Assembly: GCF_021533215.1 (NCBI RefSeq) | Contig: NZ_JAJNKA010000007.1 | Span: 62,001-126,000, forward strand | Source: Portibacter lacus | Lineage (GTDB): Bacteria; Bacteroidota; Bacteroidia; Chitinophagales; Saprospiraceae | Direction of reading: 5' to 3' | Length of the DNA: 64,000 nt | Shown: piece after piece, positions 56,182 through 64,000 of the stretch | Position numbering within the stretch: the stretch's first letter is position 1 | Layout of the letters: every line of letters begins with the position of its first letter | Translations under genes and position numbers: made by a program | Notes under the pieces: generated by a model | Told to the model about the DNA's origin: nothing | What the model saw: the letters and a program-made list of their open reading frames with translations, nothing else | Database searches by the model: none

Positions 56182-57726
56182 ATGAATTTATTAAAAATAC
56201 TCACTACTTCACTCCTTATGCTTAATCTACTTGCAATTCAAGCACAAGAAAAATACAAAAAAGGTCCTAATTCTTGGTCTTTCGAAGGAATACCTAAAGG
56301 TGTTGTGACTCAACATGAATGGAAAAGTAGCCTATTCTCTAATACAATAAGAGATTATTATGTCTATGTTCCAGCTCAGTATGATGGCTCGCAACCAGCT
56401 GCTTTAATGGTATTCCAAGATGGACATACATATGTTAAAAAGGATGGAGATTTTGATGTCGCTACTGTTTTCGACAACTTAATCAGCCAGGAGAAAATGC
56501 CCGTTACCATAGGATTATTTATTAATCCTGGCCATGACATGGATGCAGCGGAAATAGAGAGTCCTTGGCGAGCTTCTAACCGTAGTGTTGAGTATGATGA
56601 AATGTCGGATAAGTATGCTCGGTTTCTGATCGAAGAAATGATTCCTGAATTGGAAAAAAAATATAAAATATCTGCTGATCCTAAGATGAGAGCAATAGGA
56701 GGAATATCAAGTGGTGGAATTTGTGCATTTTCTGCCGCATGGTATCATCCAGAATCTTTTCATAAAGTATTAAGTCATATCGGAAGTTTTACAAATATCC
56801 GGGGTGGCCATAACTACCCTTCTATGATCCGAAAAACGGACAAAAAGGATATTAAAGTTTTCTTGCAAGATGGATCTGGAGATTTAAATAATGAACACGG
56901 TAACTGGTGGCTAGCTAATCAACAGATGGATTCGGCTCTAGACTATAAAGGATATGAATACACATTTGTAACTGGTTCAGAAGGGCACAACGGCAAACAT
57001 GGTGGAGCGATCTTACCCGAATCATTGATTTGGCTATGGAGTGATATGGTTGAACCCAAAGTAGCTTCGGGAATATACCATTCTACCCCAAATGGTAAGA
57101 TGATGAGTGGAGCGTCAATGCATTTTTCTGATATGAATTTTGGCACCAAAAGTATTGCTTCTACTCAAGGTGCAATTGATATTTACGATAAGGTTAATGA
57201 ACAAATATTGATTATAAAGGAGGGTGAAATAAGTGCTAAACTATATGGGGAAAAGAAGATCATAGGACCTAATAGTGTATTGTTTTTGTTACCTGGAACC
57301 AATAGCATTATTGAATCCGTATCAGATCAAGCCCAATATTACACCATGGTCTATCAATCGAGAGAAACGCCTGATGTAAGCAGAGGAAAAGAAACAGGTT
57401 CATTCATTAAAGACTTTGAAGAAATTGAATTTAAAGAACACAATAAAGGAGGAGTGCGAAATTACTTTCATACTTCTACTACAATGTGCCCTTACTATGA
57501 AATGCACATGACTAATCTTAATCCTGGAATTAAAAGCCATGAACCTCATACTCATCGGGCATCTGAAATTTTATTAATGATAAAAGGAACAACAGAAATG
57601 GAAATAGGCAATCAACTTTATAGAGGTAAAGCTGGTGATGCATATTTTCTACCTGGTAATATTCCACATGCCATTAGAAATACCGGTAAAGAACAAGCCA
57701 TGTACTTTGCATTCCAATGGTATTGA
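56182..57726 (+). CDS. Secreted esterase fused to a bicupin region
   Basis: A 514-residue secreted protein with signal peptide (about 1-21, ending AIQAQ). Residues about 30-285 form an Esterase-D/Fes-type alpha/beta hydrolase with YYVYVPAQYDG, MVFQDGHTY and nucleophile GISSGG (S176). Residues about 310-400 look like a degenerate cupin, and about 405-514 form a clear cupin barrel (KSHEPHTHRASEILLMIKG, AGDAYFLPGNIPHAIRN) with metal-type His and Glu positions. The tandem barrels resemble ureidoglycine-aminohydrolase-type bicupins. Likely role: ester cleavage on a carbohydrate, with the cupin acting on or binding the product. The joining is unusual. Confidence 0.8.
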   Translation: MNLLKILTTSLLMLNLLAIQAQEKYKKGPNSWSFEGIPKGVVTQHEWKSSLFSNTIRDYYVYVPAQYDGSQPAALMVFQDGHTYVKKDGDFDVATVFDNLISQEKMPVTIGLFINPGHDMDAAEIESPWRASNRSVEYDEMSDKYARFLIEEMIPELEKKYKISADPKMRAIGGISSGGICAFSAAWYHPESFHKVLSHIGSFTNIRGGHNYPSMIRKTDKKDIKVFLQDGSGDLNNEHGNWWLANQQMDSALDYKGYEYTFVTGSEGHNGKHGGAILPESLIWLWSDMVEPKVASGIYHSTPNGKMMSGASMHFSDMNFGTKSIASTQGAIDIYDKVNEQILIIKEGEISAKLYGEKKIIGPNSVLFLLPGTNSIIESVSDQAQYYTMVYQSRETPDVSRGKETGSFIKDFEEIEFKEHNKGGVRNYFHTSTTMCPYYEMHMTNLNPGIKSHEPHTHRASEILLMIKGTTEMEIGNQLYRGKAGDAYFLPGNIPHAIRNTGKEQAMYFAFQWY

Positions 57727-57806
57727 TATTTTCTTATGAAAAGGAGTTTTGTTCATATTCTTAAAAAATGCTGTGCCTTAAATGGCAATATTTCCAATCT
57801 TAAGTT

Positions 57807-58502
57807 ATGAATTCATTTTCTGATAGTCTTAATATGGTGCAGAATTATATGGATTATTCTAATGACGCATGTATGAATTTATTTACCCAAGGACAAGTAA
57901 ATTTAATGCGAAAAGCTTTTGATGTCAAAGGTTCACGTGTAAGTATATTATCATCTAAAGGTTGCCAAGCCCCTGCACAAAATGAGGTTTATTTTGCACT
58001 AACATTCGATGAATTTCCAGAAGATGTTTCTTGGGAATTGAGAAATAATTCCAATTCAATTATCGCTTCAGATGGTAATTTTGAGCCTGGAAATGAAACA
58101 ACAAATGAACCCTCACCGCTTGCAAATCAGAGCTTAACATACACATGGGATCTTCCTGATGGTGATTACACTTTAACGTTATTTGATAGTTTTGATGACG
58201 GATTCCCAGGAGGTTCATATCAAATCAAATCGATCTATAATGAAGTTATAATTGTAGGGCCAGGAACATTTGAATCTACATTAACTATTCCATTTAATGT
58301 TTCAAATACTAAATATAAATTTACGGGCAACTTTAGTCAAGACTGGTATAATCCTAGAAATTGGAACAAAATGGTTATCCCGAATGATTGTTTTGATGAT
58401 GATATCGTCATAGAAGCTCATTGTACTGTCGATAAATTAACGCTTGATCAACAAAGAAATCTTACGATTAAAGCAGGATATGTATTAACTATTGAAGAAT
58501 AA
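57807..58502 (+). pseudogene. Amino-terminally truncated M43-type metalloprotease remnant
   Basis: A 231-residue frame opening NMVQNYMDYSNDACMNLFTQ and continuing GQVNLMRKAF. This is the Met-turn and helix that follow the catalytic domain of M43 (pappalysin/cytophagalysin) proteases. The upstream HExxHxxGxxH zinc site, signal peptide and propeptide are absent; a stop codon lies two codons before the ATG. The C-terminal part keeps secreted-protein beta domains (DGDYTLTLFDSFDDG and YNPRNWNK). It therefore looks like the 3' remnant of a deleted protease gene and is unlikely to be functional, although the frame is still open. Confidence 0.72.
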
Positions 58503-58530
58503 AATTGACGGTTTATAGATAGCAGAAGTT

Positions 58531-59022
58531 TTACATTTTTCTCTGATATTTATACTCACTTCTTTTTATCCAATTGTCTGCTTCTTTAAACTGAACTTCT
58601 TTTCGGACTAGGAAGACGTCTTTGCCTATATTATAAGTGTATCGTATTAAAGCCTTCTTGTTATCATCTTTAGCTTGATGTTCGGTTTGGATTTGAAGGT
58701 GCCCATTATCAAGAATTTTTCTTGTAGTTACCGTCTTTTTATTGAGCTGCATCCCATTTTTGGTAAGCTTAATTTTATCGAAGTTGTTCGCCTTAGGTTC
58801 ATTTGGATAGATGTTGTTAAGCAGAAGTATATTTTCTCTCTTTCCCTGTGTAACCTTTAAATTGGCAGGCATTGAGTACGGCTTGTTAGTTTGATAGTCA
58901 AGGTATGTGATACTACCTTCCCAATTTCCAATAATGTCTTTCAACTCATCAAAAGTGATTTTCGCTTGACCATAAATACTCAAAGAAAGCACAAGAAATA
59001 TGTTAAGTAGAACAATCTTCAT
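58531..59022 (-). CDS. Small secreted lipocalin-like protein, unknown function
   Basis: Starting at 59022 gives 163 residues with a clean signal peptide (about 1-19, ending SIYGQ); the frame extends 45 bp upstream. The mature part is mostly beta strands with a LKDIIGNWEGSITYLD opening, similar in outline to calycin/lipocalin-like DUF proteins in Bacteroidota. It carries no T9SS tail, lipobox or catalytic residues. Its end converges with the M43 remnant, 28 bp apart. Function not recognised; fold call tentative. Confidence 0.55.
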   Translation of the reverse strand: MKIVLLNIFLVLSLSIYGQAKITFDELKDIIGNWEGSITYLDYQTNKPYSMPANLKVTQGKRENILLLNNIYPNEPKANNFDKIKLTKNGMQLNKKTVTTRKILDNGHLQIQTEHQAKDDNKKALIRYTYNIGKDVFLVRKEVQFKEADNWIKRSEYKYQRKM

Positions 59023-59174
59023 TATACAATAATTAAATGTGGTGAAGTATCTTACGGCATCGAGCATTTCTTCGAATTCTTGAACGAATTCTAGTAGAAT
59101 ATTTTCAGCTTAGATACTATTTTGAATTAAGATACGAATTAAACATTGTAAATCTGCACAGCATTGTTTCCACT

Positions 59175-61193
59175 TTATTCAATATTTAGAAGCGCTTCTA
59201 TTTTTTCTAGTCTTTTTTCGAGGTCAATGTTTTTATCTTTTAACTCTTTATTTTCCGCTTCTAGTTCTTGTATAGCTTTGACAAGAATAGGTGTAAGTCT
59301 TCCATAATCAACGGTCATAGGATTATCGATTGGGTTTTCGGGTGTTCCAGATACCACTTGAGGAAGGATTTTGATTAATTCCTGAGCAATGAAGCCAATT
59401 TGCTTTTCCCCATTGTTCAATTTCATTTCATATTCATGGACTTCAATTTTGTTCACCATTTTCATTCCATTTTCAAAAGGTCTAATATTCTGTTTTAATC
59501 TAATGTCTGAAGCCGTACCATAAGTTACTCCACCTGTTGAATTTCCTGAAATTCCACCCAAAGTGTTATTTGAACCATCTTTAAATTCAATAAACCGATT
59601 AGTTGATGCTAAAGGGCTAGCACCAATTTTTATTATTAAAGCATCACCATCTACTGAGGTGGTTGTATTTTCAATAATGGAAATACTACCATCTGTATTC
59701 CCATCTCTTACATGAAGAAGATTTAATGGATTACCTGTGCCAATACCTACTCTATGCAAACCTCCATTTGTTCGTAGCAAATTAGAAGACTTTGAAGATG
59801 CTACCCGAAAATCTGAATCTCCTTCTGACTGATTAACCACCACATTTCCCACATCGAAAATCGCGGCGAAATCATTGGCCCCTAGCCCAGATTTAAAATA
59901 ACCCGCAACATGCAAACCACTTCCCGCAGAATTAATGGTGTTATATGAGCCATAATGGTCGCCATCACCAGTATTTATAATTTCTGTTCTTGTACCAAAT
60001 TGATCGCCATCCCCTTCCCCATTAAGTTGATTTCTTGTTCCAATACTTTCTGCATTATAGGTAGTTATAATTTCATTGTTTGATCCCACTAGTTGACCAA
60101 AACCATCATTAGTGATTTTTTGAAAACTACCATAAAAATCTGCCGCATTAGATTCGGAGGTAGACAGGTCATTTCTGATTCCGTATTTCACACCTGTTCC
60201 ATTCGATGTGATGGTATTCAGAATGCCCGCATGAATTCCATTTCCATCACCTTCCATATTCGTTATGATCCCATAATGGTTACCATCACCATCATTTACA
60301 ATATCATTATAATTAGCAACGTGTATGCCATCACTTGCATTGGTTACCGAAGTATAATTCCCAAACTGGTCTCCAGTTCCACTTCCGCTTAACGATTGAT
60401 AATTGCCGAAATGTTTTCCTGATCCTTCTCCTTTTAAAATATGATAAGCACCATAATGATTTCCAGCGCCCGAACCACTTATGGAATCATACCTCGCATA
60501 TTGATTACCACTTCCATCATGATTTATTTCAACGAAATCTCCATAAACCATTGATGTCCCAATTCCAGTGATTTCGATATTACTTCCATATAACGCTTTC
60601 GCATTTGCAGAGGAAGATATCTTGGCATTAAAGCCATACGATTCGTCAGTGCTTATGCTACTCAAATCCACGTAGCTTCCATATTGCTTTCCCGCTCCTA
60701 AACCCTGAATGCTGGAATAGGTCCCATACTTACTGCCAGTTCCAAAATTTGATATATAATTATATAGTCCATAAACGGTTCCATTGCTTCCATTACTGAA
60801 AAAATTATAGTTCCCATAGGAATTTCCATTTCCTGCCCCTTGGAAGAAATTGTAGTTTCCATATATTGTTCCATTGCTACCGCCAATAAATTGATTCTTT
60901 TGTCCATAAGAGGCATTCGCATTAGCTCCAATAATTATTGAATTGTAAGCGACAAGCTGGTGAGATCCAGTAGAATTAAGAAAAGTATTCACACCAGTAG
61001 AATTGTCTGAAATATTGGTGGAATTTGAAAGATTTACGATTTTTATTCCATCTAGCTGCGTTTCCGATTTAAGATGAAATAGCACTTTAGGATCAGGTGG
61101 AGATCCATCTTCGTTCAGGGCTGCTTTTTGAGCGATCAATGGAAACGAAATAAGTATGATAAAGAGCGGAAGCCAAATTTTAGTAGTAATCAT
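59175..61193 (-). CDS. Secreted repeat-rich fibre-like protein with S74 self-cleaving chaperone domain
   Basis: Starting at 61193 (672 residues) gives a clean signal peptide ending FPLIAQ. About 22 copies of a 15-residue repeat (pattern YGxYxxIxxxGxGxx, for example YGAYHILKGEGSGKH) cover roughly residues 96-440. After a beta linker, the C-terminal 110 residues are an S74 intramolecular chaperone: SDIRLKQNIRPFENGM, YEMKLNNGEKQIGFIAQEL and a Leu/Glu coiled coil. In phage tail fibres and some surface adhesins this domain trimerises the passenger and then cleaves itself off. A surface fibre or adhesin is the best reading. The repeats resemble but do not match YadA-type heads. Confidence 0.85.
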   Translation of the reverse strand: MITTKIWLPLFIILISFPLIAQKAALNEDGSPPDPKVLFHLKSETQLDGIKIVNLSNSTNISDNSTGVNTFLNSTGSHQLVAYNSIIIGANANASYGQKNQFIGGSNGTIYGNYNFFQGAGNGNSYGNYNFFSNGSNGTVYGLYNYISNFGTGSKYGTYSSIQGLGAGKQYGSYVDLSSISTDESYGFNAKISSSANAKALYGSNIEITGIGTSMVYGDFVEINHDGSGNQYARYDSISGSGAGNHYGAYHILKGEGSGKHFGNYQSLSGSGTGDQFGNYTSVTNASDGIHVANYNDIVNDGDGNHYGIITNMEGDGNGIHAGILNTITSNGTGVKYGIRNDLSTSESNAADFYGSFQKITNDGFGQLVGSNNEIITTYNAESIGTRNQLNGEGDGDQFGTRTEIINTGDGDHYGSYNTINSAGSGLHVAGYFKSGLGANDFAAIFDVGNVVVNQSEGDSDFRVASSKSSNLLRTNGGLHRVGIGTGNPLNLLHVRDGNTDGSISIIENTTTSVDGDALIIKIGASPLASTNRFIEFKDGSNNTLGGISGNSTGGVTYGTASDIRLKQNIRPFENGMKMVNKIEVHEYEMKLNNGEKQIGFIAQELIKILPQVVSGTPENPIDNPMTVDYGRLTPILVKAIQELEAENKELKDKNIDLEKRLEKIEALLNIE
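59870..60908 (-). repeat. 45-bp periodic coding repeats (15-residue units, about 22 copies)
   Basis: Within the S74 protein gene the sequence cycles every 45 bp, with diverged copies. In translation each starts Tyr-Gly (or Phe-Gly, Val-Ala, Ile-Gly) and ends in a Gly/Asp/Asn-rich turn, the pattern of a beta-solenoid or left-handed beta-roll with one rung per repeat. Two units (near residues 160-175 and 320-340 of the longer frame) are one or two residues longer. Confidence 0.8.
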
Positions 61194-61734
61194 TCTTATG
61201 TTAGAATTTTCCTGCAATCTAAGCAAGCTATCTGCTTTCGACATCACCTAATTGGGTGAATTTGCTTTGTTGGTTAAGACATTTGTTATCGCAAAATGTT
61301 CATATCAAGTGGTTCCTACTTTTAACTGACAGATTCCTGTGAATTATCCTTATGTATTCTCCTTTTTAATTTTTTGAAATTGAATTAAGAATCAGGACTT
61401 TACAGCACCGATCGAGTTTTTTTTTAATGGACAATAAATCATTGAAATGAAATATCAGAAACGACTTTTTTATGAAGCAGCAGCTAAAAGAAAATGTTAA
61501 CTTTAAACTTTCAGTAACATCTAACGAGTGCTAGTTCTCTAAGAATTTAATCGAACCTATATTTTACAGTTAAGAAAACAGCAAAAGAAATTGACTTCGG
61601 TAGGGATTTCACCTATTTTTATGATAATACTATTGAGAGACATTGCTATTCGAATTGTAATAACGGTTATTGCTCAACTGCTGGAGGCAATAAAGATTTT
61701 TTAATCACTGATGTTTAGATAGATAATAAATAAA
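61194..61734. other. 541-bp divergent intergenic region
   Basis: It lies between the S74 fibre gene (minus) and the paired outer-membrane genes (plus). It contains poly-T stretches (near 61420) and a short aataac-ggttatt palindrome (about 61661-61673). No gene, RNA or repeat could be supported. It presumably carries promoters for both sides. Confidence 0.5.
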
Positions 61735-62475
61735 ATGTGGAAGGCTATGCCGTTTGTGAACAAAAATTATAATTTTTATAAACAATGGGTCGTACCTATT
61801 AGACTATTTGGACTAGTTCTTTTTAGCTTACATAATATAACAGCACAGCAATTAAGCTTTTCTCTTGGGGTTGATTTATTAAATCTTCCAGAATTCGGAG
61901 ATGATTATATTCCTCCTGGACCTTCAACTTCTCTAGGATACAGTCATAATATCTCTGAAACAATCTTGCTCGAAATTTCATATAGGCATATTGCAACCCC
62001 GGGAAATAGACCTGCATTAGGCAGTGGTAAACCACAGCTACATTTTTATTCTGATGATAGCAAATACGTATTCACAGGTATCGATTATAAGAGAGGTTTT
62101 GGTTCAATAAATAGAAATGGCAGCAGATATAAAATTAACGCATATTTTATTGGGTTGGGTATTACAAAACGGGTTTTAGAGTTTCACAATTTTGAATATT
62201 ACATAGGGTTAAATGTTTCCTACAAAAAACGAATGCAGATAGGACTATTACAAGTTGCTGAGAGTTCTGAACTGATTTCTCCCGATGGAAATACAATAGA
62301 AATTGATGCGGAGTTTTTTCAAGTCTTCAGTCGAAGTAGTATTTCTCTAATTGGTAGCCACAAAATTACTTATGCAATAACTGATTTTTTTGATATAGGC
62401 ATAATTAATGGAATTCCATATGACTTTGAAGAAGGTTTCTTTTTTCTTGATGTGATATTTACATACAAGCTTTGA
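61735..62475 (+). CDS. Outer-membrane beta-barrel-like protein, first of a pair
   Basis: A 246-residue protein with a hydrophobic amino-terminal segment (about 22-38) ending NITAQQ as a signal peptide. The mature part alternates beta strands (SLGYSHNISETILLEISYR, HFYSDDSKYVFTG, YYIGLNVSYKKR) in the pattern of small Bacteroidota outer-membrane beta-barrels. The last residues DVIFTYKL end in a strand typical of barrel closure. It is coupled to the next gene by a 4-bp overlap (TTGA). No substrate or partner can be assigned. Confidence 0.65.
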   Translation: MWKAMPFVNKNYNFYKQWVVPIRLFGLVLFSLHNITAQQLSFSLGVDLLNLPEFGDDYIPPGPSTSLGYSHNISETILLEISYRHIATPGNRPALGSGKPQLHFYSDDSKYVFTGIDYKRGFGSINRNGSRYKINAYFIGLGITKRVLEFHNFEYYIGLNVSYKKRMQIGLLQVAESSELISPDGNTIEIDAEFFQVFSRSSISLIGSHKITYAITDFFDIGIINGIPYDFEEGFFFLDVIFTYKL

Positions 62476-63140
62476 TTGTCATATTAAAATATAAAGTTAT
62501 TATCATATTCTTACTATCTACATCTTATTGTTTATCCCAGTCAGGTGTAAATTATCAGAGCTTTGGTTCTTATTGGCAACATTCAGACATGATTGGTTAT
62601 AATATAGGATATGGAGTTTATAAGGATATAGGTAAGATGAGTCTGAATTTAACCTTCAATTATGGTTATGGCGAAAAGAATGGACTCAAGAATAGCAAAA
62701 TAGATACACTTTTATTTCATACCATTTATGTTCTTGATGACGGTGGTTTATTCGGAACTTCAAAGGTAACGGACTTTGCACATCAAATCGCACTTGATTT
62801 CACCTGTTCCTACCCACTATTTACGAGGGCAAAAACTAGCTTGATTCTATCTGGGGGATTTTTTCTGTCACGTGTAACTCATTTTATAATATCTGATATA
62901 TTTAATAGTTATACCATTAATACTCCTTTGGGAGTTCAAGATGAAATAATTATCTTAGAATCTATTTCCAGTCAAAACTTTTATTCTGGTGGTGTGGTTA
63001 TTGATTTAGCTTACGGAATAAAGTTTAGAGAACTAAAAACCTTATCTATTTTTACTTCAGGTATTATTGGGCCAAACAAAACGAATAGTTTAAATCTCGG
63101 AATTAGAATTAGCGGACCTTTTCATAGAAGAAGTAAGTAA
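62472..63140 (+). CDS. Outer-membrane beta-barrel-like protein, second of a pair, TTG start
   Basis: The frame begins with TTG at 62472, overlapping the previous stop codon (ttga). The following residues (KVIIIFLLSTSYCLSQ) form a signal peptide, so a later ATG would remove it and the TTG start is preferred. The mature part is beta-strand rich (IGYNIGYGVYKDIG, LNLTFNYGYG, LNLGIRISGPF) like the previous gene. The two look like related barrel proteins made together. A hairpin about 120 bp downstream may terminate the unit. Confidence 0.6.
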   Translation: MIVILKYKVIIIFLLSTSYCLSQSGVNYQSFGSYWQHSDMIGYNIGYGVYKDIGKMSLNLTFNYGYGEKNGLKNSKIDTLLFHTIYVLDDGGLFGTSKVTDFAHQIALDFTCSYPLFTRAKTSLILSGGFFLSRVTHFIISDIFNSYTINTPLGVQDEIIILESISSQNFYSGGVVIDLAYGIKFRELKTLSIFTSGIIGPNKTNSLNLGIRISGPFHRRSK

Positions 63141-63211
63141 TTGTTAAAACCTTGCTAATTTCCGTAGAAAAATAGATTTATAAACTATTGCCTTCGTAAT
63201 CTTAATAAATC

Positions 63212-63236
63212 ATGATAGTATCATATGATAGTATCA
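63212..63236. repeat. Tandem 13-bp palindromic repeat
   Basis: atgatagtatca occurs twice (63212-63223 and 63225-63236), and gatagtatc is itself palindromic. It lies in the convergent gap between the outer-membrane pair and the hydrolase, and could be a 3' regulatory or structural element. Its role is not known. Confidence 0.45.
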
Positions 63237-63257
63237 GCGAGCATAGTTTCACTCCAA

Positions 63258-63284
63258 AAGATCATAGAAGATTCATATGATCTT
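63258..63284 (+). terminator. Possible terminator after the outer-membrane gene pair
   Basis: aagatcat (63258-63265) pairs perfectly with atgatctt (63277-63284) around an 11-nt loop, followed on the plus strand by atttta. It is about 120 bp after the stop codon at 63140 and has a weak T-run. Confidence 0.35.
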
Positions 63285-63360
63285 ATTTTAAATTACCCCA
63301 ACATCAACATGTCAATCATTGTAACTGTCTATATAACAATTTTTCACCATGCGTTTATTT

Positions 63361-64000
63361 CTAATCACCTTCTATATTTTTCAAAAAACCACGAATGACT
63401 TCAGTTACTTTCTGCGGTTGGTCATTGTAAGTTGAATGGGCTGCATTTTCTATAATTTCCACGGCTGCATTCTGGGCGAGCTTTTGATATCTATATATCG
63501 TTTCTGGTCTGGCTTCATCGTGCTCACCAGCGAGAAAAAGTATCGGTTCAGAGATTTGGTCTAATGATGAAGTCCTATCAAAGTCAATTAATGTCCCTGT
63601 TGCCGTAAATTCGGTGGGTCCCCACATATAGTTGTAAACTTGGGTATTAAAATAAGGCTTAGGAACTTGCTCACATTCACTATTTGTCTTAGGAGGCCAG
63701 CCTTTAAGTGACAAGTGTCTGATGTAAAATGAGTCTGTTGCAGCAAGGTAGATCGGTGAGGTATAATCTTTTAGCGCTTCATACTTCGATATGGTATCTC
63801 GAATGCTGGTCGGAAGTTCTGACAGCAATAAATTAGCATCTGCTATCCAATCTTTAGTACTGAGCATTGGGCTTGAAAAAATGACAGACTTCACACCTTT
63901 AGGCCTTTGAGAAATCATATATTCTATTAAGAATGTACTGCCACAAGAATGACCCAGAATGTGAACTTCCTCTAACTCTAATTCATTCCTTAAAAGGGTA
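63361..64000 (-). CDS. Proline iminopeptidase-like alpha/beta hydrolase (partial at window edge)
   Basis: The frame continues past the right edge. The first visible ATG at 63918 is internal, because upstream in-frame codons give the nucleophile elbow HILGHSCGSTF. Further motifs are VIFSSPMLSTKDWIADA, YNYMWGPTEFTATGTL, the Asp in LAGEHDEARPET and the His in NAAHSTYND, matching S33 proline iminopeptidases. The enzyme removes amino-terminal proline from peptides. The missing part holds the amino-terminal HGGPG segment and start codon. Confidence 0.85.
   Translation of the reverse strand, partial: TLLRNELELEEVHILGHSCGSTFLIEYMISQRPKGVKSVIFSSPMLSTKDWIADANLLLSELPTSIRDTISKYEALKDYTSPIYLAATDSFYIRHLSLKGWPPKTNSECEQVPKPYFNTQVYNYMWGPTEFTATGTLIDFDRTSSLDQISEPILFLAGEHDEARPETIYRYQKLAQNAAVEIIENAAHSTYNDQPQKVTEVIRGFLKNIEGD

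Noticed and set aside
54800-57726. Polysaccharide utilisation locus formed by the two adjacent esterases
   Set aside because: No SusC/SusD pair, glycosidase or regulator is adjacent; the GH5 and sulfatase genes are over 20 kb away and separately transcribed.
59870-60908. DNA-level tandem repeat or CRISPR with 45-bp period
   Set aside because: The periodicity is preserved in protein, not in nucleotide identity, and lies within an open coding frame with a signal peptide.
63361-63918. Complete 185-residue hydrolase starting at 63918
   Set aside because: The frame stays open upstream to the window edge and contains the nucleophile elbow GHSCG, so the gene is partial.

Overview
The window looks like chromosomal DNA of a free-living, probably marine Bacteroidota (Cytophagia/Saprospiria-like). 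The reasons are AT-rich sequence, several secreted enzymes ending in a type IX secretion (T9SS) sorting domain, many lipoproteins, a TrpB2-type tryptophan synthase beta chain and a CHAT/TPR/ECF-sigma locus. No rRNA, tRNA, CRISPR array, transposase or phage gene was found. The right edge cuts through a proline-iminopeptidase-like gene.

Region 1 (1-16.0 kb). A tandem array of 184-bp units (35-610) lies directly behind a seven-gene, 15.4-kb minus-strand operon. In transcription order the operon encodes an ABC ATPase, an ABC permease fused to a degenerate M1-peptidase-like ectodomain, a TolC-like channel, a membrane-fusion lipoprotein, an RND pump, a 1569-residue RND pump fused to an ABC ATPase, and a second ABC permease. 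Several gene junctions overlap by 4-8 bp. This single locus carries two ABC-2 modules and a complete RND tripartite pump, with one polypeptide joining the two transporter classes. It is the strongest candidate for an undescribed system.

Region 2 (16-37 kb). Mostly independent metabolic and secreted genes: an EEP-family nuclease/phosphatase, an RsbQ-like hydrolase, a CDP-alcohol phosphatidyltransferase, a TPR protein coupled to a large secreted purple-acid-type phosphatase, four copies of an 80-bp repeat, a T9SS-exported GH5-CBM6 glycosidase, a luciferase-like oxidoreductase, a sulfatase, topoisomerase III, and a desaturase/hydroxylase pair.

Region 3 (37-48 kb). A compact lipoprotein/radical-SAM/GNAT-like cluster is followed by DUF2200. 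Next comes a divergent locus: an ECF-type sigma factor and a membrane TPR protein on one side, and a beta-helix lipoprotein and a CHAT protease on the other. The shared intergenic region carries two mirror-image promoter-like motifs (GTTAAC, 15 bp, CGAT). An intrinsic-terminator hairpin sits just before the CHAT start codon. Together these suggest a self-regulated sigma/CHAT envelope-response system.

Region 4 (48-64 kb). An FAD monooxygenase, a small secreted protein with a clear terminator, a PHP-domain lipoprotein, TrpB2, a short P450, an SGNH-type esterase with a T9SS tail, an esterase-bicupin fusion, an amino-terminally truncated M43 metalloprotease remnant, a surface fibre-like protein made of about 22 fifteen-residue repeats capped by an S74 chaperone, and two coupled outer-membrane-like proteins.

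Functions come from motifs and family knowledge read by eye; no database search was possible.
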